From Bugulina stolonifera (taxonomy: Eukaryota > Bryozoa > Gymnolaemata > Cheilostomatida > Bugulidae), in contig OW285188.1 of NCBI GenBank assembly GCA_935421135.1, positions 23,661,233 to 23,725,232 on the forward strand: a DNA stretch of 64,000 bases, read 5' to 3'. The notes beneath the pieces were generated by a model. It was not told the DNA's origin and ran no database searches. It worked only from the letters and a program-made list of their open reading frames with translations. Positions 13,702 through 25,400 of this stretch are shown here, piece by piece. The first letter of the stretch is position 1. Each line of letters opens with the position of its first letter. A program made the position numbers and the translations under genes.

Positions 13702-15686
13702 ATGCTGCATCTGGCAATAACACTGCTGAGTGCCATTGGAGCAGCCAGCTACCAGCCTAACAATGCAATCATTGCAAATATTGAGAGAGGAGAAGCTGTT
13801 GTAGCTGAATTGGAATCATTGCTTAGTCAGTCTTCAATCCCGGCTGCTAAAAAAGTAAGTCAAATAATAGCAATCAATTTTTTTTCATATTCAAAAATCA
13901 AATACTAAGCATAATTGTTACTCAATATATTATGTTAAATAATTTTATGTTTAAAGTTTTGTAGACATCGTACAGTAGAATCTGTAAGATCATCGAATGA
14001 AGGCTATTGACTCTTGACCTATTCCAAAATATATTGGTACCAGGAACCACTAGTAGTAGTAGTGGTAGTAGTAGTGGTAGTAGTAGTAGTAGTAGTAATA
14101 TTAAGAATACATATCTTCACATATTTAACTGCATTATGTTATTACAAATTTTTAGCGAGACTTTCAAACTGCCATGGCCAAAAAAAGCACAAACAATAAT
14201 GTGGGGTAAGTCCATACCTTTTTCCCACATATAATATAACTTGATATTACAGTATTGCAGCTGCATGCATGGACACATTTGAATTAATCAAGAAATTAGG
14301 TTTCCAGGAATATGCAGTTAAATCACACCTCATGGTCACTGGTTGTACAGGATCAGTGACGTACTTGGTTGTTCACCTCTGACATCAAAAAGATGTTGCA
14401 AAGTAATTGTCCCTCCCCGTTCAGAGAGACGACAAAGATATGTGTTTGATAATTCTGACTGGTACTGCCGACACTGCTATAGGTCAGGAGCCAGAGGTAG
14501 AAGTCCCATTCGCTGTTCCAGCCATAACATTCAGAAAAGGTGAGTATGCTCAAGTTGTATAGACTTTTGGTCTGCTAGTATTGTAAGCATGTAATTTGTT
14601 GTGATTGGTGAACTTTGTTGAATTAAAAGTATAATAATTATCCAGCAAACAATATAAATATAGTGGTTGTCATTGACTACATGTACACTACAATAATGAG
14701 TATAACGATGACTATAACATCAGCATGACTGTATTATAATGCACTACAATGTACATGTGCACAAATGCATCGTACATAAATTCATATACATGTATGTGCA
14801 ACTGCATCCTTGAGTTATCCTGCCCATTGGTAATAATATTTATTTATGTAGTAATATTATAACAGAGGCCAATGGAGTTTTCTTTAATTTGATAGAGCTG
14901 TAGATTCCAGGCATCTTCCTCCCTTTAAACATTGTGAAAAGCTCATAACATACTACGTTTCTGTGCCACGCCCCTGCCCTGCTGAACATACCAGTTGCTG
15001 TGTGGGAGAAATCTGGCTTTACACTGGTTGCATCGGTAAGTCACCTTATGTAGCCTCGACAGATCAGTTGGCCCAGTGCTATATTCACTTGCCAACTTAC
15101 CCACCCATCATTTGAAGGTAGAAACTGAGGACTTGGGCTATCGATAGTTTTTTTATGCTAAAAATTCTATAATTCTGAGCATGATCTATTATAGTTGTTA
15201 TAAACTACATGCTCAGGTATAGTTTCTATACTTTTGGCTTTCATAAGTATATGTGACATTGGTTACAAAAATGTGTCTACCATATTATATGTAATGTATG
15301 TAGGGGCCTAACTGTTTTACCGTACTAGCAACGCATGAACCTGGCTAATGTATAAGCTGTAGCGTGCCATGTAGATAAAGGACTTACACGTACAAACAAA
15401 TACATTGGTATTTTCTAACAATAACTTCCTCCTCTACCTTCATCGGGTCACTCTGGTTGTCTTTGTAGAGATATCAGAGCTTCAGAGGTGGTTGGAATAT
15501 TTAAGTGGTGGTGGCATGGGGTACCCGCCTTGTTTAAACCCCCCAACAACAACCCCTAAAACTACGTCAACACGAAGACCAACACCATTTACAAGGCCTA
15601 CTTTATTCCCTTGTAGCAGAAGGGGAAGGGATGTATCTGTACACCAAAGGGCAAGGCTCCCTGCTAGACTTGATTACTGTCCATAA
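13702..15686 (+). CDS. Secreted cysteine-rich protein, unrecognised
   Basis: Exons 13702-13854, 14156-14205, 14351-14539, 14896-15035 and 15469-15686 join in frame to 249 residues. The start MLHLAITLLSAIGAAS is a good signal peptide. A short acidic segment follows, then a Cys-rich middle with spaced cysteines (GCSPLTSKRCC, WYCRHCYR, SCCVGEIWLYTGC), then a Thr/Pro-rich linker (PPTTTPKTTSTRRP) and a basic tail with two more cysteines. This points to an extracellular protein with disulphides and a mucin-like spacer. I cannot assign a family. The frame is supported by phase agreement at all four junctions; another reading of exon 3 runs into stops at exon 4. An AATAAA lies at 15913. Confidence 0.65.
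14051..14099. repeat. TAG trinucleotide microsatellite
   Basis: About sixteen TAG/TGG units in the first intron of the cysteine-rich gene. They create artificial poly-Val or poly-Ser reading frames that are not genes. Confidence 0.9.
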
Positions 15687-16862
15687 TTTTAGTAACTGTT
15701 GATTGAAACAATCTGTTTCTAAATGGAATAATATTCTGTACAATATATACCATTTTATATTGTATGACCATTATCCAAGTTTGAAAATCTTACCTTTCTG
15801 CAGATAGAATATACAAGTAATCAGATAGCAATCCATTTGTCACAATAACCCTAGGTCAAACATATCCTACAGATCTGTGCATGTATTGCAGGCTGGGTGT
15901 AAAATTTTGTGTAATAAACAATATTATAATGATGGAAAAAATTCTATTGGAGCTTAAATAATCTGAAAGTAATTTTAAACTATTGGTAAAGCACTTGAAT
16001 TCCCTGTAATAAGAAACAGCATGAAGTACAGTTTAATACCAGGAATTTGGCTAGTAACCCGAGTTGACTGTTTAAACTCTACAGTTGTTAACAGCTATGA
16101 AAGGTCAAAAATTGCAAACATCTTTTGGAGATAAAACTGGCAATTATTGCCAACTCCTATGACCATTGATCATGGCACTCACAAGCTATTGATCTTAATT
16201 AGAAGTTTTCCCCTCTCATGGAAGAAATATTGCGAGAGGACAACTCTTAATTACGATCAATAATCCTTGAGTGCCATGTCATCGATGCCTACGTGATACA
16301 ATGCATGCTTATTGCTTAGTACTTAAAAACTTGTTATGATAAGACGAAGATGTATTCAATCAATCAATGTATATTGCTATGAATCAAAAATAAATAACCG
16401 GTATACTATATAAAACATCAACATGACTTTCATGATTACAGCAAAATGTAAACAGAGCATCACAAATGGTTGGAAACCCACAAAATGATTGTTTTCAAGA
16501 AGATACACACTATTATGGTAAAGAGACATTGTCCTCATTTGCAAATGAATGGAAGATTAACCATCCATTGGACCCCGTTACCTGTAGGCATAACTAATGT
16601 AAAATGACAAATCATTAATATGAGTAAAATAATACATAACCTGAGTGTTAAGGAAATGTCTTCTTGTTTTGAGCCCTCAACTAAAAAGCCCAAAACCTTT
16701 TGATTTCAAAGGGTTCAAAGAGCAAAATACAGACTTTTAAATAAAAAATCGAAATATAATAAGATACACACTGCATCACATTTCCGTGCGCTGTATAAGA
16801 GCAGTACTGTGGAGCTACAGCTAATTTCTCTGTTAACTCTACCAGTCATGCTGATAGCCCAT
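15687..16862. other. Convergent intergenic gap with a foldback
   Basis: Lies between the 3' ends of the cysteine-rich gene (+) and the phytanoyl-CoA dioxygenase gene (-). No exon is seen. An imperfect inverted repeat at 16169-16280 pairs ATCATGGCACTC with GAGTGCCATG through a CTATTGATC/GATCAATAA stem. It is listed below as a possible small MITE. Confidence 0.5.
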
Positions 16863-19694
16863 TTACACAGCAAAATTCATGCTTTCGCCCTGTGCTAGTC
16901 TTGCACGGAATTTCCAGATATCCTACAAATATATAGACAAGAATTGGCACTGCAATAAAAATGATACAATAGAGTAAGATTCTGACCAACGTCAACCTGG
17001 ACATAAGCTGTGGCTGGCAGTGATCTCTTCAAAGACACAAGCAGACACTATAATTATATTTATGAAGACAACACCACTGATGTCTCTGGTAGAGCGGATG
17101 ACCATACCATAGTTAGGAAAAGTTTACATCAAACAAACTTTAACAGAAATGATTAGGCACTGTCATCTTTCTTTTAGAACTGTAATTCAGTTTCTGGTTA
17201 TGATAAAAACCCTGTGACTTACCACCATAGTGATTGTAGTATTGGTCCCAATTCTCCTTTTGGCCACTTCAAGTATTTCCTGCACCATTTCAGGGGAAAC
17301 TGCTTCATCCATGTTGATGAAGTGAGAGGAAGAAGAGGCGTAGTGACAGGATATAGCCTAAGAGCACACAGTGCAGGTAGTTATAATGCAGACCAGTAGG
17401 AGAGCAGCTCCAATCCTATCTTACCAGTATCACTTCTAGTATATGACCCACAGGCTACAGTATCAGTATGGCTATAATGTTCATGGAGAAGATGAGTCAT
17501 AGTAACATAATGAGTCACCTTTCTAAACCCTGCTGTTCTGTTAGCACCAGACCCATGGATAAGTAAAGGATGAAAGAAGACAGTATCACCCTTCTCCATT
17601 TCCAGATGCACCATGGGTAGGGTAGGGTCGTAGTCTTGTATTCCATAATACATTTTATTTACTCCATCCTACAAAATATACATTGCACAAGTCCCAATTA
17701 AGTTGGAGAATAACTGTATAAACATATTTGTTAGTGAAAGTGATATGATACTTGTGTTGCAAAGAAAATTCATTTAGGAGCCATGGGTTTTATTTTAGTT
17801 TGGGTAGTAAATAAGACACTGCAATGTAATGCCATTTTATTCCTATGTAAAAATTTGCACACCACGAGTCAAATATTCAACCCAATACATACAGATACCT
17901 GCAAATACAATAAAATGGTATATTGTACCAGTGTTCAAAGTGGAACAAATGAGGTGGGTACATGGTGCAGGCAGAAAATATTGTTTGAAGAATTTAGATT
18001 TGTCTCCCTTCTTTTTCTGTCAATATCTAAAATGTTACGTATTTGTGGGTAAACGGTAGTACTTAGGACTTGCTAATATAAAAATGTTTGCCACACATAT
18101 TATCACCTATTTCTCATAATATGGTATTTTGTAAAACCTATTAACATCGGAATGGAAAAAACTTTAGAAGCCAATTGGATCAAAATATTAAATTGACTAG
18201 GTTAGCGACTTTTCAATTGTTTAGGCTGCAGTCAGTAAGGGTGCTATACCTTTACTAAAACAACTAGCTACTAGCTAATGTACTAATGGGCTGCGGAGAA
18301 AAGCAGATTAGCTCAACTGCTATTGAAAGAAGCCTTAAAATTTCTACGCCTGCTGACTCACTAAAATTGAGGTAGGTACACGCCGTATACTCCCATATAA
18401 CCATAATTCGAACACTGTATTGTACAAACATTCAAATATTGCCCTCGCTAATGTACAGCTAACCTTCCAGTTTGGGTATCCATGCTTTAAAAGTGTTCCT
18501 TTATGAGTTCCAGGTGAGACAACCAGGCAACCATTAGCTCTGTTCACTTTCTCCATTGCTGTCCATGCACATACTATTCTGTTGGCAGGTCTGAACGGGA
18601 AGTAGTTGAGATCTTGGTGTAAAGGATGACGCGATGTCTTGGTACCCGGATCTGGAGGTTTGTTTATTAACATGGTGTGAGCGGCCATAATATCGGGACC
18701 GCAGAAACACTCCACATATTTCAGTATCTGTAACAGCAATTACATCACATTTTATTCATTGCCGTAGAGGACAGATATACATGTATATAAGGAAGACAAT
18801 TCATAAACTCTATATCATCATACAAGTCACCTACAAAATAGAATATACATTAACGTATAAAGTATGATTAACGGAGAACTCAAGGGGGGAATAGAAATTA
18901 CATATTACATAAATGGTGCTTTACAAAATAATCTAAACTTCAATGAATATTTTATTCTATAACTTGTCATATTTTACCACGGCTGTTCACGAATAGGAAT
19001 TTAGAGCACCGCAATGATTACATACCTCAGGTCGTGCACAGTAGTCAAACAGTGGATCATAGTACTGAAAGTCCTGAATCTTAGTCACTGCCTTCTCTCC
19101 CGGCACAAACTCTGACTTGGCAATAGCTACGTCTCTCATCACTAGCAGGAATGGTACCTTTACCTGACCACTGCATATTTTCTGAAAATGGTCCCTAGAA
19201 AAAACATAAATTACTATAACATTGAATATTTGCTGTGCTACTATGTCTTTATAGAACACCATTAAATCATAAAGTTACCTGGATCTAGGAGTTACAGAGG
19301 GAAAAAATCAAATAAATTGAAGAAACTTACGCATAATCATCTATTAGGCTTGATCTGACAAGGTTCTTTACAACAACATATCCATTGTCTTCATAGAATT
19401 GTCGCTGAGCAGTAGTCAATAGTGAGTTATCTAGAGTGTACTCAAAACCACCAGATGTACCACCACACTCCTGACTCTTAAATAGGATCGGATGGCGAAA
19501 TCACGATTACAGTATCAAAACAGGTCTCCATGGAAATATCTTAATATACTTATTCAACTTATGCTACATATAGAAATGTGCACTCCATCTCCAAGTGGCA
19601 TATGAAATGGTGAAGCTTGGGTTACCTGAACACTTGCGCTTGAGTTAAGATGATTGGCAATAACCTGCAGTCTGGTTGTCCCGTGAGATGCCAT
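16863..19694 (-). CDS. PHYH: Phytanoyl-CoA 2-hydroxylase (dioxygenase)
   Basis: Exons in transcript order: 19694-19626, 19476-19331, 19194-19026, 18727-18464, 17668-17519, 17357-17223, 16922-16863. All phases agree and give 330 residues, close to the 338 of the human enzyme. PHYH catalyses 2-oxoglutarate- and iron-dependent 2-hydroxylation of phytanoyl-CoA in peroxisomal alpha-oxidation. Iron ligands are visible as HQD in [14 protein letters not shown] and the distal His in [11 protein letters not shown]; the 2-oxoglutarate arginine is in AGFRKAISCHYA. The N-terminus carries RLQVIANHL (residues 8-16), an exact PTS2 pattern R-L-x5-H-L, so import into peroxisomes is expected. The last exon [13 protein letters not shown] matches the family's C-terminal helix. 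Start chosen as the only ATG before the PTS2. Confidence 0.93.
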
Positions 19695-22491
19695 TGGCTG
19701 ATTTACTGTGTCTAACCTCAATTACATCGCCCTTGTAACTAAAAAAGAAATAATAAACTATCACCAGTGATTGCAGCTTGTATCATACCGAAGAGTGCAG
19801 CACAACTTTGTTTACTAATAAACCCAGTCTTCCATAGCACCAGTCTAGAGCCCATTGGCAATCTATTTGTATTTTATACTACTAAATTTGCAACAATTAT
19901 AAAAACCAAGTTGGCATTAGCTGTCTCCCCTTTATCAGCCATAATACCTAAAACGCAAGCCTCATAGGTTCTCCTCTAAAACGGGACATTGGGCTCTGTA
20001 TTACCCATAATGTTACCTGAAAATTTGAATATCTTAGACTTTTCAATTCTGCGATACTTCATATTTCCCGATGTACACATAGCTATCTTCACGTTGATCA
20101 GTATGCTTGTATAATGCACAATAACATTATTAAAGCTTGAAGCTACTCTCATACCTGCCAAGTCTCACAATTTAGGTGGGATACTTCAGATTTTGAAACC
20201 CTGCTCCACTAAATACTCCTTATTTCCTCCAGATTTCACTAAATTGATGGCTTCAAACATAAAAGCTAAGTAATCCAACAAATATAATCTCTGAGTGGGT
20301 ATAAAAATGGTGTTTCATAATACTAGTTATTAAAGAGGCCCATTCATAACTACACTGCATAAAGGAAAATTGACTTTTCTGTTGCCCATGGGGAGCAAAT
20401 GACTATAAGCACATCTCCTCAGCTAAGGCACTCACTCAACCTGCTAACATGAGCTCTCTTATTCACAAAGATAATTAGTGATGGGTTGCAGGATGGTGTT
20501 CATATTAGTATTGGGTCAATTTGACTATTTCCACTTTGCACAACAACGAAACTATAAAACATTTAATCATTTAATCCATTAAATATACCTTTACAATGTG
20601 TATATTAAAACAACTTTAGCCTTTACTTAGGAGGTGCCACATACTGCATTGTTCAAACAAACACTTATCTCATGGTGACCGAAGTTCATATTTACCCAAT
20701 ATGACGATGAGGAAAATCAAACTAATAAACGATGGAAAGCACACTTCAGTAGGATAATGACCCAACAGCCATATTGCAGTGATCGGGATAATTTCATGAC
20801 ATTGCCATATCTTCAGTATAATTATTCCTTGAGCATTATTTGTGTGCATCAGGTTAAGGGCCGAGTTCAGTATACTTGCCTATATTATAAATAGTACATA
20901 TTGTTTTGTTAGGGGATTTGGTCATTTTTTTTATATAATGAAGTATTTTTATGCAAGGAATTTATTTTTGAGCAGTCAGAGACTTGTTTCAAATCCATGA
21001 AAATATCAATCCCTGACTGGGGTTTTTAACCAGGGGGCCCCGCCGGGTGTTCTCTGTGATAAAAAGATGCCTACCAAACTGAAGGTGCTAATTTACAAAA
21101 CAGCAATCCGACCAGCCTTGCTTTATGGAAATGAGATATGGCCCACAACGAGATGCCTAGCTAACAAGATAGTCGATATTCACCTTAGTTCATCTTTTAA
21201 AAAAGCCCAAGTTACGTCAGCTGATGCCCGTCACTATCTGTTGCTGGCAACAAGCGATAGAGCTGCAAGCTAATAGCTAATTGTAGTCGGAACATTGAAC
21301 TGTGCTACTCTATTTATCTATTATAGCTACCTTGCAACTCTGGCTCTCGTCGCCAGTTGCAAGTGACATTGTGAACACCCATGCACCACCTAGGTCATTA
21401 ACGCAGTGCTGTGCCTATTATAGTGACATATTTGGTGAAAATGTTACATCATGGTGCACAGCTTGCCTGGTTGGTCTAGTACTTACAAACATAATATATG
21501 CCCAGCTAGAGCTACCTGGCTGAACACAACATTATTAACATTTCAACTTTTATGATTTTCAATTGAATTGATACAATTTATTAATTAGGCTGTCATTTTT
21601 ATCATTATTAAAATTATTATTAAATACAAATGTAGGCCTATGCTATGTTTGTTATGTCACATATGTTATTAATAATTATAATTATTATTATTTATATGAA
21701 ATGTGATGTCTTGTCTTACTAATTTTTTAATTAATTAATTAATTGTATTATTATTATAATTATAATCATATAATCTAATGAATAATATATCAATATTTGA
21801 AATGAAGATTCATTTACCCTTAAATACTTTTGAAGAATAGAACACTCTTGAATTGAGTAAGGGGAGTACCTCAGTTTGAGTTAACAGTGTGTTTTAGACA
21901 GTGATTCATATGTATATATTAAAAACTATTATTATTTTGTATTATTATTACAGCGTACTGCTGTAATTAATATTTAGATTTCATTGATTAATGGCTAAAT
22001 TTAATTAGGTTAGCTTTTAAGTTTAATAAAAGTTAGAAAAAGCAGGAAAAATTAAAGCAAAACAAATCAAAAGTTACATCTTTACTTACTTTCTTATCTA
22101 TGAACTTAGCCTTGGCTCTGGTCAATCATAACTAACCTGAGCCGTTGATTGAGGTTCTGATGATAATGCTCCGATGATAATCAACTTAAAATATTACAAC
22201 CCTAAGGTTAGGTCAAAGATCTTTGGTTAGGTCAAAGAGCTGACAACTCCATGCAAAGGGTTGTAGGCTCATTTCTGCATGTACGGGCAACTCCAACATT
22301 ACAGACAAGGCGTACAACACAAGCTGCACCAGCTAGCTACCAGGGAGGGTTGTGCTTGAATAAATTGCATTGAAGAGTTGAATAAGACGAGTGAAAATAA
22401 TGCCAATGTCACAATAACAAGAAAACTATCCACAAAAATGAATAGTAGTAAGACTACACTATGTACATGAAACATCATCAGCATACAATTA
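19695..22491. other. Repeat-bearing intergenic region
   Basis: No host exon is supported. It holds a minus-strand SINE-like copy at about 20905-21060 (AGGGATTTGAAAC-type B-box relative of the repeat at 75-310), a LINE fragment at 21067-21180, and strongly AT-rich simple sequence with TTAATTAA and TTATTA runs at about 21540-22000. Confidence 0.5.
21067..21180 (+). pseudogene. Fragment of LINE reverse transcriptase C-terminus
   Basis: The translation MPTKLKVLIYKTAIRPALLY followed by GNEIWPTT resembles the region after the palm/thumb of non-LTR reverse transcriptases (LK-K-Y-T-IRPALLYG-E-W). Nothing before or after it continues the domain, so this is a dead scrap directly abutting a SINE-like repeat. 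The family is different from the LINE at 51797. Confidence 0.6.
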
Positions 22492-25400
22492 TTATTCGGA
22501 ATCTTGTTCAAAGGTAACTACTTGATTTTTGTTTGAGTTTGCAGTGCTGATAGCTGTCCTAATTAGCCATTCAATAAATTCCACAAAAGTCATTATTGAA
22601 CACCCAATCCAGAAACCAAAGGCACCACCCAAATCAGAAAAAAGAGAGAAGCCAGACATGGTCTTCTCTGCCACTCTATGCCTAACATGCAAGTCAGAAA
22701 AGGTGACAGTCACTTTAGCAAAATTCTTAGACACAAAATTTTTAGGAACATTGGTTAAATTTCCATAGGCCTCCTTCATATCTGCAATGGCAGAATGATT
22801 AACATCCAGAAAGTCCTCAGCAAAATCATCGGCAGGGAAATTGACAAAATATTCCAACATAGAGTGTCGATCAAAATAGTCCCAGGACAAACATGGAGGC
22901 ATTTTACATTCTAAGCACTTAACATCGAGATTTAAATTAGCATAGAAGTCTGCAACACACTGTGTTTGAATGTTCAGTAGCGTTTTGTTGCAGTAATTCT
23001 GGAAACAAAATGGTCCAGTGTAATCTTGTGGTTTCTCGATATGTATTCCAGTAAATGCGCAGCCACAGTATCGCACCATCATCTCCTGCAGGCAGACTTT
23101 GTAGCAGACATCCACATTGTATCTGAACAAAACAACACACAAGATGGTTTCAATTAATGATGTATTATTTGATGTACTATGTTATTAAAAAAGTAAATAA
23201 TGGAAAGTTGTTTTAAGATGTATTTTGACAGATTTGATAGTTTTACTGGAATCCGATATTTTGAATGTTGAAAATAATCCAACACATGAATTATTGTTTT
23301 GCTTGCTGTCATTGAAACTTCAGTTCAAATAGTTTAGTGTACAATCTTATTTTTGTTTGTTAGGCAAATTAATAATGACAATATTTCTTGATTATGCCAT
23401 TTACATACTTGTAGGGTGTTGATGCCAAGGTCCTGTTTGTACAGTTGGTTGCTACAGGTTCTGCTAGCAACTCAGTTTTATAGGTGATCAGAGAAAGGAG
23501 GTTAAATGTTCCAGGTGACACAACCACTCCCTTCTTCATTGGAGAGGGCAGAACATTGGGTTCATGAACCTGAAGCAATAGAGCAGACTTATTCTTCAAC
23601 ATTAATGTTATCTGGTAATGTAGCCTGTGGGGTGCCAAAGCTGGAGTTGAAAGTTACAGAACTCTCCTGAAGGGTGACAAAAAGCGCTCACAAGCTAACA
23701 AGAACCTGCCCTCTTTAAAATGAAATAAAAGTTGAGAGAGAATAACTCCTGATTGCAATCAATAGCTTTCACGCACATTATACATATATAATTATGTATA
23801 TGTACAGTGTATGAGTGCCCAGGAAGTGGACAACTGATGACAGGCTTACTGTGTTAGTATCTTATTATTATGAATATGACTTTAGCCGTGTATTGTCTTA
23901 TAGGCTGGCATTGGGGACTAGCTGGGTAATAATGATGCACTACTCTCATATTTCTTCAACCCATGGGCTGACATGCATTTATAAACCAAGTGGTCCACCA
24001 TACCATATTCTTGGCAATGTACCAAATTAAATGTATGGAAATCATATAGCTGGGTGATTACTGACCAATGATCACATTACATGATTGTCTTACTTGAACA
24101 TACGCTCCAGCAGTGAAGGACTCCAATACATCTGTGTAGTTGTATGGTCTACCATATGTACTCAAGTACAGTAACAATGTGAGCTCCTTGCTCCTAGAAG
24201 CAAGCTCTTTGGTGGTAAATGTGTAACAGTTGAAATGGTCCGAGTCTTCGTACCTGGCATATAAACTCTGTTATAGCTGTGATGCTCTGATTGAATGGTT
24301 GGACTCAAACCTATGACGTTATTGTTCTATGGGCGCTTTGCTGCATGATGCTTTCCATAATATTATGGGAAGAGGGTTTACATGTGTCAGTATTTGCAAG
24401 GTAATCAGTAATTTGTAATTCTGTTTTAACAAATTGACCTAAGCATCATGCAGCAAAGAGCCCATAGAACAGGTTTGAGTCCAACCATTCAATCAGAGCC
24501 GTTTATTGTAAACAGCTCTGCATTCACTCGTAGATTATGGGCTCAATATTCTAGTAATTGCATGACGAAGAGTCCACAGTCCAATGATCTACAAGGTGAG
24601 CTAGCAAATTCTCACATCCACACCCACAGTTCAGTTTATGATCACATTCCCAATAATGTATTTATTACAACTGCATGTCAACAGGTTAGGAGAGGACGAC
24701 TTCTAATTAATTGTAAGGAACGGTTGGTGAATAAATGCTTCTATGATAATTACAGATAAGCATTTTTACCAGATGAATTGTTCATGTGTGCATTTTTGAC
24801 TTCCAAATCTACAGTTGGCAACCAGGGACTGACTGGAGAAGCCAATGTCTCTAATATTTCCATCCAGTACACTGAAAAGGAGAGCCTCCTCTGATACTCC
24901 AACCTAATGCGAGGAACACAAGCTAACATTTACATTATTGATCTAATTGTTGAAAGGCTAGCTGTACATGACATTTATCATTTTGTTTATACTATAATAT
25001 AAGCCAATTTGGTGCTACATCAAGTGGAAAACTAGGATGGAGGAGGGTATAGTGGCAAGCTACTGATTATGATCAATTCTCTATGAACGAGAAAATAAAC
25101 TCTGATCCACTAGAAACTAGAAAAACTAAAGGCTATCATATAATAATATATTCTCTGTTTGTAATAGCTCACCTTGTCAGCAATGTGTTCTCTCTCAGCT
25201 GAAACATTGTAGCACGTAGATCTTTTCACCTTGTCTATGGTATCCCGAGATTCTGTATAGCTTTGACCCAGAACTGGCAGCGGAAATGCATTGCATACAG
25301 TAACTGATGGAAATGGTATATTAGCCTGTGGTTCTAAAGTCTCTACCATTTGGAAAGGGTGGGAAAGAAAGCGTCTTATTCTCTCATTACAATTAGTTAT

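Noticed and set aside
14007..14234. Poly-Val / poly-Ser open frames
   Set aside because: Produced by the TAG microsatellite in an intron.
14254..14350. Additional coding exon between exons 2 and 3 of the cysteine-rich gene
   Set aside because: The frame opened from exon 2 runs to a stop soon after 14350 and has no donor; direct joining of exon 2 to 14351 keeps all later exons in phase.
21302..21523. 73-codon frame with a hydrophobic start, possibly a small secreted protein
   Set aside because: Lies among repeats and AT-rich simple sequence, the initial codon is not ATG, and no splice partners are evident.
22205..22240. Two AGGTCAAAG half-sites suggesting a nuclear-receptor element
   Set aside because: Spacing of 19 bases between starts and no matching context; one pair of such hexamers is expected by chance in 64 kb.
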